Origin: Primulina eburnea
Lineage: Eukaryota; Streptophyta; Magnoliopsida; Lamiales; Gesneriaceae
NCBI RefSeq assembly: GCF_022965805.1
Contig: NC_133104.1
Coordinates: 41,770,682 to 41,834,681 of the forward strand
Direction: 5' to 3'
Length of the DNA: 64,000 nucleotides
In this document: positions 1 through 10,570 of the stretch, one piece after another
Layout: every line of letters begins with the position of its first letter
Position numbering within the stretch: position 1 is the stretch's first letter
The notes under the pieces: generated by a model
What the model saw: only the letters and a program-made list of their open reading frames with translations
Told to the model about the DNA's origin: nothing
Databases searched by the model: none
Translations under genes and position numbers: made by a program

Positions 1-500
1 GATGGTGGAGAAAATCAAGTTGTGCCTCCACTCTCGGGTTCTAGTTCTTCAAGATGTGAAGATCAGTCTAATTCCAGAAGAGACGTGGCTTCGAATTCAA
101 GTACTGTCGGTCCTCGAGGACTAAATCACCCGCTGAAAACTCCAGGTTTTCCTGAAATATGTACATGCATGAAAAATCTGAACTTGTCGATGTATTTTTT
201 CACAGTATTTTTTCCATAATGAAACTAACATTCAAGATCTTCTCCTCATAATTTTGCACAGACTCGGTATCCATCTGTTCACTATATTTTCTATTCTCAC
301 CTTGCCGTATATAATATACCCAGAGCCTAGAGGCCAGAACTTGAAACTAATTGGCACGTACGCCCGGACTGATCCAACAAATTATCATTTTTTTATTAAT
401 TGAATAGGGAATCGATGGTCCAGAAGAAAAAGTAGATCAAGATTCGAGTGCTAGATGTCAAAGATTAGCTCATGGAAATGGGACAGCTTCGATCTGATCA
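1..500 (+). CDS. 3' end of an unidentified gene (partial)
   Basis: An open frame enters from the left edge (frame of base 1) and stays open to a TAA at about 220. It encodes a Ser/Asn/Arg-rich stretch with the residues LNHPLKTPGFP. Candidate donors lie near 145 (CAG/GTTTTC) and 169 (ATAT/GTACAT), and a candidate acceptor ends at about 408 (TTGAATAG). After that acceptor one frame reads GIDGPEEKVDQDSSARCQR and stops at about 499; another frame, which fits the donor phase, stops sooner. I cannot identify the family. Low-complexity composition and the splice signals suggest the tail of a regulatory protein gene that begins outside the window. Exon phase is unresolved. Confidence 0.3.
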
Positions 501-828
501 CGAGAATGCACGAATGATTTCTCGATTTTTGTTTTCCTGGGGTTAATTATATTATTTGCATTATATTAGTACTATTGCTTCCCCGGAAATTTTTTAAAAT
601 GTGCACTAGAATATGCATGATTCCGTAACACAAGAAGTATATTATGTAATTGGGATATGTAATACCATGTTTTTCTAGTCAAGATATCATATATGTTACT
701 ACTATTGCATCCCAAAATTAAACTTGATTTTTATGTTTTATATATTTACTCTTTGCCATTTGAATCATTTTTTCGACGTGCCTTGGGAATCTCGAATTAT
801 ATGTATCCATAACATGCGTGGTAAGGGT
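501..828. other. AT-rich intergenic DNA
   Basis: No coding frame, RNA gene or clear repeat recognised. It is probably the 3' flank of the partial gene at the left edge. Confidence 0.5.
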
Positions 829-1156
829 TAGAAAAAAGGGCAGCATTTACATTTCATTTTTCATATCCCTCGGGTCGATGTCTGCTGCGAGATTGGTTTG
901 TCATGAAGTTGTTCTCAGAGAGCTTATTTGTTTCATGCCATTGCTTCAAGAGTTCCATGCCTGTGCTAAACATCAGGTCTGCTGGCTTGCTCTTTTGGTT
1001 CCAAACTAAATCATTTCCATTTTTCCAGATACTCCAAGCCAAGACTGCTGCGATCTCCGTATCTTTTTTACAATATTTTTTTGAGATAATCTCTTTCCAC
1101 CAGCTTTGCATTGAATTAGCTGTCCCTGAATCGCCGGAAATATATACTCCATACAC
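829..1156 (-). mobile_element. LINE non-LTR retrotransposon remnant (post-RT linker and start of RNase H)
   Basis: The minus-strand frame encodes about 100 residues typical of the region after the reverse transcriptase in plant L1-type LINEs. It has SWWKEIISK, then AAVLAWSIWKNGNDLVWN (the usual W-x-IW-K-x-RN-x-VW pattern), then LLKQWHETN, and ends in RHRPEGYEK, which resembles the linker that opens the RNase H domain. The frame is short and lacks the upstream RT and the RNase H catalytic residues, so this is a 5'- and 3'-truncated relic. Two other LINE fragments, at about 30.2-30.6 kb and 58.4 kb, come from other parts of such elements. Confidence 0.7.
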
Positions 1157-1875
1157 TTTTCGCCAGGGGGCAACTAATTATAACAAGAGCATGAAAATCA
1201 ACTTCTGCCTCTTGGTGACAAATTTATTTAAATTATTTAAAAATTTATGAATTTATTATTAAGAAATATAACGGTTACTCATTATTATTTGCATAGAGTT
1301 GCTGGTCTTGATCTTAATTATTGAAGCAAAATCAAATAAAACATTTACAATGTATTTGATAACATGAAATTTGATGGAATTGCGAATTACATTTTAGTCT
1401 TTGCTATAATGAAATTTCAAAATAAGATTGATATTTAATTAGATTTCATGGAATTTCATTTATTAAAATTTGGTCATTTTATTTTTAATATCATCTAGAT
1501 AAGGTTTATATTTTTTCATTTCTTAAAAATAATATTCATTATATGTTAAAAGTAATTTTTTTTTCTTGATAAAAAAATATATATGTGAATATTTCTAAAA
1601 AAATTAAAAATAAGCATAATTTTCAAATTTAAATCAAAATTATATTTTAAATTTTAATCAAATAGCAAAATAGAATACTAATTCCATTAACTTAAATGCA
1701 CAAACACAATGTAAAGCCGATAATTCCCGATTTCCCTTGAACCAACCGCTTGTGGTAAAATTTATTACCCCAATTCGATTAGGGTTTCATAGTCCCCGTC
1801 TCCCTGATATCTCTACTCTATCCCCTCGATAAATTCAACTTCTTCTCAAGTATTCTGTTTAGAATCCAAGCAAAA
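1157..1875. other. AT-rich intergenic DNA and presumed promoter/5'UTR of the NOSIP-like gene
   Basis: Strongly AT-rich to about 1720 with no gene. From about 1740 the composition becomes CT-rich (CCCGTCTCCCTGATATCTC) up to the ATG at 1876, as expected of a plant 5'UTR. I see no convincing TATA box at a fixed distance. Confidence 0.4.
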
Positions 1876-3912
1876 ATGCCTCAGAGACACTCGAAGAACA
1901 ACAATGATTTAGCTATCTTCACGTACAGTGAAAAGCGGCAGCTAGGATACGGCACACAGAAGGAGAGGTTGGGCAAAGACTCCATCAAACCATTCGACGC
2001 ATGTTGTCTCTGTTTGAAGACTTTGATTGAACCCATGTCCTGCTCGAAAGGCCATGTCTTCTGCAAAGAATGCATTCTCGAATGCCTGTTGTCCCAGAAG
2101 AAGGACATTCAAAGGTTCTTCCCTTAATTGCCGAATTATTTGATTTTTGAATTATATTTTTTGTCGGGTGTTCATTCTTCCTTTCATGTCGCAGTCTTAG
2201 ACGTTCGATCGAATTTTTGTAATCCATCTTTAATAGTGCCCGATCACAAGGGGGCAAGAGTTCAACTACTTAGCTTTAAGTTGATTTTTATTTTAGAGAA
2301 CTATAAATTAGGGGAAAATATTTAATGCCACTTTTTCTGTTCTACATGCTAGTTTTGTACCGGCTCCTTGTAATAGATCTTGGTGAACAAATCTCGTATG
2401 ATTAACTATTCCAGTAAAGGTGAATGCTTTACATGCTACAAAGTCAAGGAAGAATTGAATTATGGAGTATAAGCCAGCTGTTTGTTATCCCAGGGAAGAG
2501 GCAGCTCCTTGTGCTGGACTGAATTTAATCTTACCAATTGTCTATTTATTTCTATTGCTCATTGCCTGTGAAAGTTACAACAATTAGGTGTATAAAAATC
2601 ACTTTTTTGACACACCTTCAAAGTTTAGCGGGGTCTGCCAACGTTGTAAAGTCACGTGTGGGAATTGTCCTCATTTGGTATATGTTGAGTTCCAGTTTTC
2701 ATTTTTAAAGAAATTGCAAAACTAGAGAGTGTCACGCCCCGGGCCCGCGCAAGACTGCACAATGGGTTCCCATAAAACTATTTCGTATCCATCATTGCTT
2801 TACGAAAATAGAATGTTTAACCCAAGTTGGCTTTGTGTAATGTTAAGCAGCAGCTTATAGTAACTGCTTGCTTAAGAAGCTGATGAATTAATTTATGCAA
2901 GCAATAACCTAGCCACCTCCGGCTTGTGAGCAGAGTTATCCTCATCAAGCTATGCATCTCTACTTTTCAACTGGTAAAAATTTCCCAAGATTTGATGTTG
3001 CACAGTTGTGCACTTTAGAAACTTAGGAGAAGGACCTGTGTCACTAGATGTTGCATGCCTCGACCCAGATCGTTGTAGGCTTTCAGAAGAATTCGTGTAA
3101 GAAATTTATTTCTGAGTTCCTCCTCTGCCTCTGAATGCATCCTATGCGAAAGAAATGTTACTTTGCCTTTATCTGAGCGTGATTGATGCTCATCTTATGT
3201 TCCAGTTTTCAGAACATCTTTCTTTCTTACCTGCAGGAAGCTATCAGCCCTTGCCACTCAACAAAAGCAAGAAAAAGATGAAGAGGAGGAGAGGTTAATG
3301 CTTCAAAGGACCAGAGAGCTTGACGCATTTGATCAACAGAACCATGGAGCGGTACCACAGTACAATGACAAGAACTACAACAGTGGCAAAAACGGTTTTC
3401 ATGGGGCAAACAGTGTAAAAGCCACTTCTTATGAGGAGGAAGCGCTCCGTACTATGAAGGCATTTTGGCTGCCTTCCGCTACTCCAGATGCTCCTAAAAA
3501 AGTGGAGGCCCCTTCAACTGAAACAATCTGTCCTGAAGGAAAGGAAAAACTTCGGTTAAAGACACTTTTTGCTATTAATTTTACAGAGGAAAAACGTGAA
3601 CATAAGAAATCAAGTTCCCTCGATAAGACCTTTATATGTCCCAGCTGCAAGGCCACGCTGACAAACACGCTATCGCTTGTTGCTTTGGATTCTTGTGGAC
3701 ATGTCTTCTGCAAAAAGTGTGCTCATAAATTTGTGGCCGTTGACAAGGTTTGTTTGGTCTGCGACAAGCCATGCAAAGAGAAAAATCTTGTCAATCTGGC
3801 AAAAGGAGGAACTGGTTTTGCCGGTCATGGGGATCATCTTGAGGCAGCAGAGTTCAAACACTTAGGTAGTGGTTCAGGGCTGGGCCTTGTAAAACCTGTT
3901 CTAAAATCTTGA
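1876..3912 (+). CDS. CSU1: NOSIP-family RING/U-box E3 ubiquitin-protein ligase (CSU1-like)
   Basis: Two exons, 1876-2114 and 3237-3912, joined within an Arg codon (AAG/GTTCTT to CTGCAG/G), give 304 residues, close to the family's usual length. The N-terminus (MPQRHSKNNND...) and the split RING/U-box layout are characteristic of nitric-oxide-synthase-interacting proteins. The first Cys cluster (about residues 43-70) has C-L-C, MSCSKGHVF and CKEC. A charged coiled-coil-like KQEKDEEEE stretch follows. The second Cys/His cluster near the C-terminus runs from CPSC through DSCGHVFCKKC to CLVC. The protein ends in a Gly-rich tail. In Arabidopsis the homologue CSU1 is a nuclear E3 that controls COP1 abundance; that role is inferred here. 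The 1.1-kb intron contains a dispersed repeat (2731-2850). The ATG is the first in a CT-rich leader. Confidence 0.94.
2731..2850. repeat. Dispersed repeat beginning TCACGCCCCG (copy 1)
   Basis: Lies in the NOSIP-like intron. It shares GTCACGCCCCG, CCCGCGC, TTTACGAAAAT and TTAACCCAAGTTG in the same order with 42811-42900, and more weakly with about 31127-31260. GC content jumps sharply relative to the flanks. Class unknown; it may be a retrotransposon end fragment. Confidence 0.5.
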
Positions 3913-5270
3913 TCTAGAGAGTAGATGCATCTTTTTCAGTGGTATTTTTCCTTCCTACATGGTTTACACTTCTCTCGTACGATATCTTTACCGTTGCTTT
4001 AATGTCATCATCTTAATATATCTGGTGAATGTGTTGCATATTCGAGTTGTATTGTATCGAATATTAAAATCTTGGTGACTTTCTGTTTATATACCGATAA
4101 TATCTCCGGAGCCGACACTTTTTCATTCCATTAGAATAGAAATTGGCCTGTCTTTAATTGTTTATGACTTTGGTGCAATCTTGTTATGTTCTGATTTATG
4201 TTTATTTGTTTACGATGGACTGAAAACGAGAAAAGCTTCTTACCATTGCCGCCTGAAGATGGCGAGGTCCTCGTGGTATCTTTGCTCATCATTCTTTATG
4301 TTGGGAAAGTTACATTTCAATTAACACAGATAGAGTGAGGAAGATGATTGTTCTCATTAATTTCTCGATGAATACAATTACTAGTGTATATACTCAAATG
4401 GAACAAATGAAATAAAAATGACAAACTGAATCACAATCATTCATGTGCTTATTGAGCTGCCGATATTTTATTATTATCTTTAATTTTCCCCTGCAAGCAC
4501 CACTTGGGAAGAAGTGCAACGCGAAGCTTGGTTTATGCACTTTATATGAGCTGCTACTTGTTTCCTATCGGACCAAACATATACAAGCATCGAGAAGGCA
4601 TGATAAACTTCTACCATTTGAATATGGGGTTAGACGTGCTCTTGTAAGTGCAGTATGGATGTGGCGGCTGAAGACAGGTTTTTTATATATTTATTTTTCC
4701 AAATAATTTTTTTTTAAAAAATACGAGAGGTTCTTTATCAAATAAATTGTTGTTCGAAAGGTGTGGTTAATGTATTAGATGAACAAGCCATCAAGTCCCA
4801 AAAATGAAAAGATCCCACAAGTAATATTAATGGCACTCCATTATTGAACCCCTTTAAACTTGAAAGCATCCATTAAGCTCCACCATCCACAAAATTATTC
4901 CTACTCACCTCAACCACCTTACTTTTACAACTACATACATTGATTTGTAGCTAATATGGGCATCCGCATCCGTCCACATAAATCTATGTTATTAACTTCT
5001 CATCTCCTCAAAAATTATGGGATCAACGAGCCACATATTCATTACATTAATACTTTCCCATTATTAACACACACTCATATTCATTTAATATCAACTTTCA
5101 TTATTTATGGATCATATCATCCACTTACTCATTTTTTTTAATTTTAATTAATTCAATATCTTTCTAATTTGTTAAAATTTTACAACAAATATTATTAATA
5201 ATAAATAGTATTATTATTTTTAAAATAACTTAATTTCAATATTCATTAAAATAGTCGTTTGAAGAGATTG
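3913..5270. other. Intergenic DNA with one unassigned coding-like stretch
   Basis: Holds the NOSIP-like 3'UTR, then AT-rich sequence. At 4443-4706 (+) an open frame of 87 codons contains PLGKKCNAKLGLCTLYELL and YGVRRALVSAVWMW, which looks more coding-like than its surroundings. It starts and ends without clear gene context and I do not recognise it. It could be a displaced exon fragment. Confidence 0.35.
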
Positions 5271-5274
5271 ATAT

Positions 5275-5460
5275 TTTGCCTCGCTTAGCGACGGTTTTAA
5301 CGCAACCGTCGCACATAGCGACGGTTTGTAGAAAAAAAATGCCAATGAATTTCTTGGCTGACATGACATTCAAAATAAATAATTCATATACCCACATTGG
5401 TGCATTAATGAGTGATTAACACCCATTAATATGCATGCACCAATGTGGGTGCCCTAATGT
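5275..5460. repeat. Short inverted repeats (transposon-derived)
   Basis: Two structures. At 5282-5332 the motif TAGCGACGGTTT occurs as AGCGACGGTTTT, its inverse AACCGTCGC and again AGCGACGGTTT, a pattern common in plant transposon ends. At about 5391-5452 two arms, CCCACATTGGTGCATTAATG and its near-complement ending CACCAATGTGGG, flank a roughly 20-nt loop and form a strong hairpin. Probably MITE debris upstream of the PLAC8 gene. Confidence 0.5.
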
Positions 5461-5856
5461 GTATTTGCTGTATGTACTCTATGATTAATTTATACGACGA
5501 GACTTGAATTTTTACGTAAGAGACTATATCATATTTTTAGTATGTTGACTCTTAACTCGTTTTTCTTATCTATTTATTTATAAAATAATGAAAAAATAAA
5601 TAATAAATCTTTTTTATAGTAACCATAATATTTTTTAAAATACCCTAGATTCTTGTGCTGACTTGGCAAAATCATCATCTCAATTTTCGCTGGCATGCCA
5701 TTGTAATAAAACTACCAACTCGCCGACCACCAATAATTTGGCTTTTCCTTCCCCATTCTCTCAACTACGGAATCTGCTTCATTATCTTTTCAATAAATTA
5801 CACCTCTTCTCTTAAAATCCCAAAACCGAACAAGAAAAGGAGCCGACCACTTTTGA

Positions 5857-7929
5857 ATGACGACGGAGATGGAGGTGAAAGGTGGTGCATCGGCGGAGGG
5901 TGTAGAGGAGGAGAGTTTGTTGATGGAAGGGGTGGCCGTATTGGATTTTGATATGCTTTGTTCAACGGTTGCCATGCAGGCTCACAAGGGGAAATGGGGG
6001 AAAGTGAGTGATGACAACGAGGAAGAAAATCTTGTATCGCAGTATCAAAATGGAGGGGGAGTTTTTAGGTTGTGGGAAGGTGAGATTATTTACGACTGTT
6101 TTGACGATCAACGCGTAGCTCTTCAATCCACATGGTAGGTATTCTCTGTTTCCTCCTTTTCATTTATTTTCACTTAAATGGTCGTTGAAAAAAAAAATCT
6201 TTTGGATTTCGGGTGCTGCTTTTTTATTCGATTTCTAAAGATGGTATTGAAATTTGATTTTGCTTATTCTGGTGTTTTAGTTTATTTATTAGTCCCTGAA
6301 TGTTAAATTGCTGTGCTTGGATGCTTCTGTGTTGCTTTTAGCTTTAGTTTGACTTGTTACTTATTAGAAATTGGAATTGTGTTTTGGGTTCTCATGAAGA
6401 GTAAAGTATGGCATCCGTAGATGGAATCGAGGTAAAGTTAATAATCTTTTTCTTGTTCGAGATTGTTGAAACAGTTTACTGGTTAAAGATAATAGCTATC
6501 CCTTAGTTTTGATATATATGTATAGTTTTGCAATGTTGTGTCCATTGACTTTCATCTATTGGATATACAATTTTGATATGCTTGATCGCATCCAATAGAT
6601 GAATGTTTGGGCATATAAGAGAGCACGGATAGTGTGTGTATATGTGTGTGTGTGTCTTTGGATGCTTTCTTGAGTTGATGGTTTTGACTAAATTTGGTGG
6701 TGTTCTCGGTGTTCTCATGTTACCGCTTATCTTAGTATTGGGAAGCTTTATTTTTAGGATTCTTGTTTGTGTATTTTTCTCTGATGTGGAGCATATGTAT
6801 CATTGGATTGTCTTGTATTGCAGTTGTCCATGTTATAGATTTGGCAAGAATATGAAACGAGCTGGATTTGGTTCTTGTTTTCTTCAGGTAAATACACATT
6901 CTTTCGTTGAAGGATTCTTTGTCACCCGAACTGCGGCATGCCCAACGTGAATATTGTGTTATTCAGAGACCCTCCATTTGAAGTTCCACTGTGGCTTGTG
7001 TTTGCTCATTAAACTTCTTTTTGTCTAGACCAGTGTCTGTTTCTTTTCTTTGTCTCACTTCTGAAATGGCGCAATTTCGATGTCTGTTCATTGATTATCA
7101 ATTTTGAGTTAATGTTAATTGTGATTTTGTCATTACATCTAGAGTTTGATCTTCGTTTGCTCGTTTTTGGAAAGATTTTTCTTCCCTGAGTTTAACCAAT
7201 GGATGGTGCAGGGATCCATTCACTTTATTCTTGCAGTTGCAGCCCTGTGCAACATGCTAGCATTTATATTTACTCGGAGACGTTGCTTCCTTTATTTGGC
7301 CATTGTATTTACAGTTTCAGTTGGAACATATATTGGATTTTACCGAACACTGATTAGGAAAAGGTTCAATATAAAAGTAAGCATTCCATTTTTACAATTC
7401 TTTCGAATTATATAACGTGAGACAATTGGATTATTAAAATGAAAGGGTCTGTTTTTACTTTCCTAACAATGTTGCTATCTTAGTTTTGACAAAGAATGCG
7501 ACTTGTCTTTACTTATTTGCAGGGTAGCGATAGTTCTTTCGATGACTGTGTGTACCACCTTATTTGCCCGTGCTGCGCTTTATGTCAGGTCCATCCCCAT
7601 TCTATACTGAAATTCCCATGTTTTATACATTGCTAGAAAGTATTCAGTATCAGAAACTAGTTTTCATTACCGTGCCAAGCCTAAAACCTTGACACTGAAA
7701 CACGGACATATTGACGAGACTCCTGCCTATTATTTGCTCATTCTGTTGTCTGGCCGAATAATACTTTTTTCTGCGCTGACATGTACAGGAGTCAAGAACA
7801 TTGGAGATGAACAACGTCCAAGATGGTATCTGGAATGGCAGAGGGGACACTATATGTATAGGTATAGGCACAGCGTCAACAAAGTCGCCTGAATGCCTAG
7901 GTATGCAAAAAGACACAAATGACAGTTAG
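5857..7929 (+). CDS. PLAC8-family cysteine-rich membrane protein
   Basis: Five exons: 5857-6134, 6824-6887, 7212-7376, 7523-7588 and 7789-7929, all GT/AG with consistent phases, encoding 237 residues. The ATG at 5857 is preceded directly by an in-frame TGA. The PLAC8 signature begins at residue 93 as CCPCYRFGKNM. Two hydrophobic segments follow (FILAVAALCNMLAFIFT and FLYLAIVFTVSVGTYIGFY), then the second Cys motif CPCCALCQES. This layout is that of plant PLAC8 proteins, which include cadmium-resistance (PCR) and cell-number-regulator proteins at the plasma membrane. This member has a long acidic N-terminus and falls outside the short PCR group, so transport or size-control roles are not assigned. 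The first intron is 689 bp. Confidence 0.9.
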
Positions 7930-8724
7930 TTGGGGCATTCTCCTGTTTTTCCCCACAAGCTGAGAGTCATTCGTGTTTTAAAATGGATGAGCTTGATTTT
8001 ACAAGGCGGTTGAAATCTTTCTTGAGTTGGTTTTGATCATATGCTGAGTGCGGTGTATTCTCTTGTTTACGAAGCTAGATGAAAATAATGACCATTTTCA
8101 AGTGAGATTATTTACCAGTTCAAATCTGGTTGTTCAAGTTCTGCTGTATATACATCTGTACATTTTGAAAGGGTTGCAAATATTGCAAATGTATATGTAA
8201 CTAATAAGATTATAGGTTAACTATCTTGGTTGTGTACAGAAATCAATCGCTATTAGTTGTTCCTTTGAAGGGTGATTGATACAAAAATGTTATATAATGT
8301 CAATATATTTACAGAACCCTCTTAAAAAAACAATGCAAGATTGGATTTATCAATCATCTCTCGTGGGACAGGAGATAATGCCTGTGTTCATAGCTCTATT
8401 TTATGGCCGGTATAGAACCTGAGGACTCTGAGCCCCGACGGCACAGGGAGTCAAGTTAGATTAACATCTGACAGATTCTTTTATTTTGTAAAACTGCATT
8501 TGGTCCATTAAATTTTCTCGAATACGAATCAATACAAGTACTTGTCTACCTCAAACCTTGTTGATATTCTACACAAATTGCAGATGCTTCTCACAAGGTT
8601 TGGGTATTTTTAACCAACCAATCATACGTACATTTATCCCAGATCCAATCAAATCTAGCATTGAATGCACGATAGTAAAAATACAATATGCCGAGATTTA
8701 TTGTTACATTGCAGGCCTACATTT
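7930..8724. other. 3' intergenic spacer between convergent genes
   Basis: Contains the presumed 3'UTR of the PLAC8 gene (+) and, from about 8550, that of the PB1 gene (-). No other gene or repeat recognised. Confidence 0.5.
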
Positions 8725-10035
8725 TCATGGGCAATGAGGTAACTGGCCGTGCCCCGCTGCATCAAGCCCGGAGCCCTGTATTTCATCCACACCAGAAGCT
8801 AACATGCCTGGATAAGGACCTTGAGCGATGGCTGCATTTCTAACCCCTTTTGCGAAATACATCGCTTGATTCGCACCATCGTGAACAACTCGGGAATTCA
8901 AATCGTAAGTCCTTACACTCGCCCCATATACCTGACCCATGCTTGATACGGTTTGAGGAAACCCAACGGGTACTTGACTCTGAACAACTGGGTATGGCTG
9001 GACATATTGAGCTTGCATTGGGAACGGTTGCACCGAAATATTAGAGGGTTGAACTTGATGCCCTCCGGGCACGTAGTAAACAGTCTGCATGGGTTGCATA
9101 GCTGGACCAGGGTAGTGCCACATGGGTCCTGGCCCACTGGAATATACTGGTGGCTGAGGAGGACCTGTATTTTCGCCCAGCATCTCATGATCAACTCGAT
9201 TTTCCTTCAATTGCTCCATAGTTTGAACAGGGTTAACAGGTTTGGTTTTCACAGGCGGAAGATCTGGAATTGCTTGCACGTTGGGTGGCGCCAGGGATGA
9301 TGAAGTGGACCCGAAAGGCGAAGAAACAACCGGAGCAGGTGAACCCGGATCAGATATGGAAACACTGTCGTTCAAAAGGTTTTTGTTTCTGAGCTTGGGT
9401 TCTTTTAACGCGTCATCCTGATTATCCAACCCGAATAAGTAATCCGGAACTTCTGAGACGATGGATGAAACCTCGGACCGGCCACGCTCCAGAACCGGGC
9501 CCGAATCCGGCCCGCCATTCAGGACGTCGACGAACCAGTTCTCGCGCTTAGCGGAGCCGTCGAGGAGCGAACTTATACTGGTGGTTCTGGAGCTTGTATC
9601 GTCGATATTGAAAAGAAAGAGCCTAAGCCTAGCCGATTTATTCTGAGAGAGCCGATCATACTCTTCCATCATGTTCTCAATATCCTCGTCGGCGGTGACA
9701 GTTATCAGAGCGTCGAGGTCTTCGTTCGGAAGCTGGTACTTTATGCTGATGTTGGCTGTGCCCGCCAGCTTCGAGAGCTTTGAGAGAAGAGAATTGAAGG
9801 TTGTGTGTCGGTGAACCACCACAATTCGGGTGTCTCCGCCGACGTAACGGAGCTGGTTATCATGCGGGCGGGGGATGATTTTCCCTCCAAAGCTGCACAT
9901 AAACCTGACCCTAGGCTGCTGCATCGCGGCGCCGTCATCGTGGATGTTATGATAGTGATCTGAGCGCGGCGTCGACGCCAACGAATCGGCAGTGCCAGAC
10001 TCCATTTCACCTACCTGGTAGTGTGAAGCTGCCAT
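8725..10035 (-). CDS. PB1-domain (octicosapeptide/Phox/Bem1p) protein
   Basis: Single uninterrupted frame of 436 residues with stop at 8725. The PB1 domain spans about residues 42-148. It opens with RVRFMCSFGGKIIPRP, has the RYVGGDTRIVVV strand, and ends with the acidic OPCA-type motif around DLDALITVTADEDIENMMEEYDRL. That motif usually pairs with a basic patch in a partner PB1 domain. The rest is low-complexity, rich in Pro, Gln, Ser and Tyr (MQPMQTVYYVPGG, PFPMQAQYVQPYPVVQSQ). Plant single-PB1 proteins of this type are mostly uncharacterised adaptors. The lack of introns and the N-terminus MAASHYQVGEMESG match that group. The start is the first ATG after a purine-rich leader. Confidence 0.94.
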   Translation of the reverse strand: MAASHYQVGEMESGTADSLASTPRSDHYHNIHDDGAAMQQPRVRFMCSFGGKIIPRPHDNQLRYVGGDTRIVVVHRHTTFNSLLSKLSKLAGTANISIKYQLPNEDLDALITVTADEDIENMMEEYDRLSQNKSARLRLFLFNIDDTSSRTTSISSLLDGSAKRENWFVDVLNGGPDSGPVLERGRSEVSSIVSEVPDYLFGLDNQDDALKEPKLRNKNLLNDSVSISDPGSPAPVVSSPFGSTSSSLAPPNVQAIPDLPPVKTKPVNPVQTMEQLKENRVDHEMLGENTGPPQPPVYSSGPGPMWHYPGPAMQPMQTVYYVPGGHQVQPSNISVQPFPMQAQYVQPYPVVQSQVPVGFPQTVSSMGQVYGASVRTYDLNSRVVHDGANQAMYFAKGVRNAAIAQGPYPGMLASGVDEIQGSGLDAAGHGQLPHCP

Positions 10036-10140
10036 TCGAGAAACTGCTAATTCTATACCGATAAACAGAGGAATTCTTCATGAGTGTAAGAAGAAATGGA
10101 AAGAGAGTGAAAGAGAAATGTATTGGTCTGGAGAGAAGGG

Positions 10141-10180
10141 CCGGTGGTGGTGGGGCTATTGGCCGGTGGTGGTGGTGGGA
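10141..10180. repeat. (GGT)n-rich microsatellite
   Basis: Two short GGT/GGTGG runs separated by GGGCTATTGGCC, just upstream of the PB1 gene. Confidence 0.7.
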
Positions 10181-10389
10181 CTAAACAAAGCGACGGGTCC
10201 CTGCTGTCTCCATCTCACTCCAATAAATAAAAGAAAAAAGTATTTATTCGCTCATAACTCCAATTTTATATATTTTTTAATAATATTAATAGGAGTAGTC
10301 GTTGTGAAAAATAGATACACTTGGGCCACAAATTTTTTGTGGTGATTTGCTTCTAACTCATACCTGCTTTTGCATCCATCCGATTCGAA

Positions 10390-10570
10390 GAGTGGGTCTC
10401 ATGTGAGACCGTTTCACGGAATTTAATCTGTGAAACGGGTCAATCTTACCCATATTCACAATAAAAAGTAATACTCTTAGCTTAAAAATAATATTTTTTC
10501 ATGGATAGCCCAAATAAAAGATTCGTCTCACAAATACGACCCGTGAGACCGTCTGACACAAATTTTTGCC
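10390..10570 (-). mobile_element. 181-bp palindromic Mutator-like MITE, copy A
   Basis: Starts GAGTGGGTCTCATGTGAGAC and ends with ...ACAAATTTTTGCC, the reverse orientation relative to the copy at 20134. The flanks CGATTCGAA (10381-10389) and CAATCCGAA (10571-10579) agree at 7 of 9 positions, consistent with an old 9-bp target duplication. Confidence 0.8.

Noticed and set aside
8953..9300. 115-codon plus frame within the PB1 gene
   Set aside because: Shadow of the long conserved minus-strand frame.
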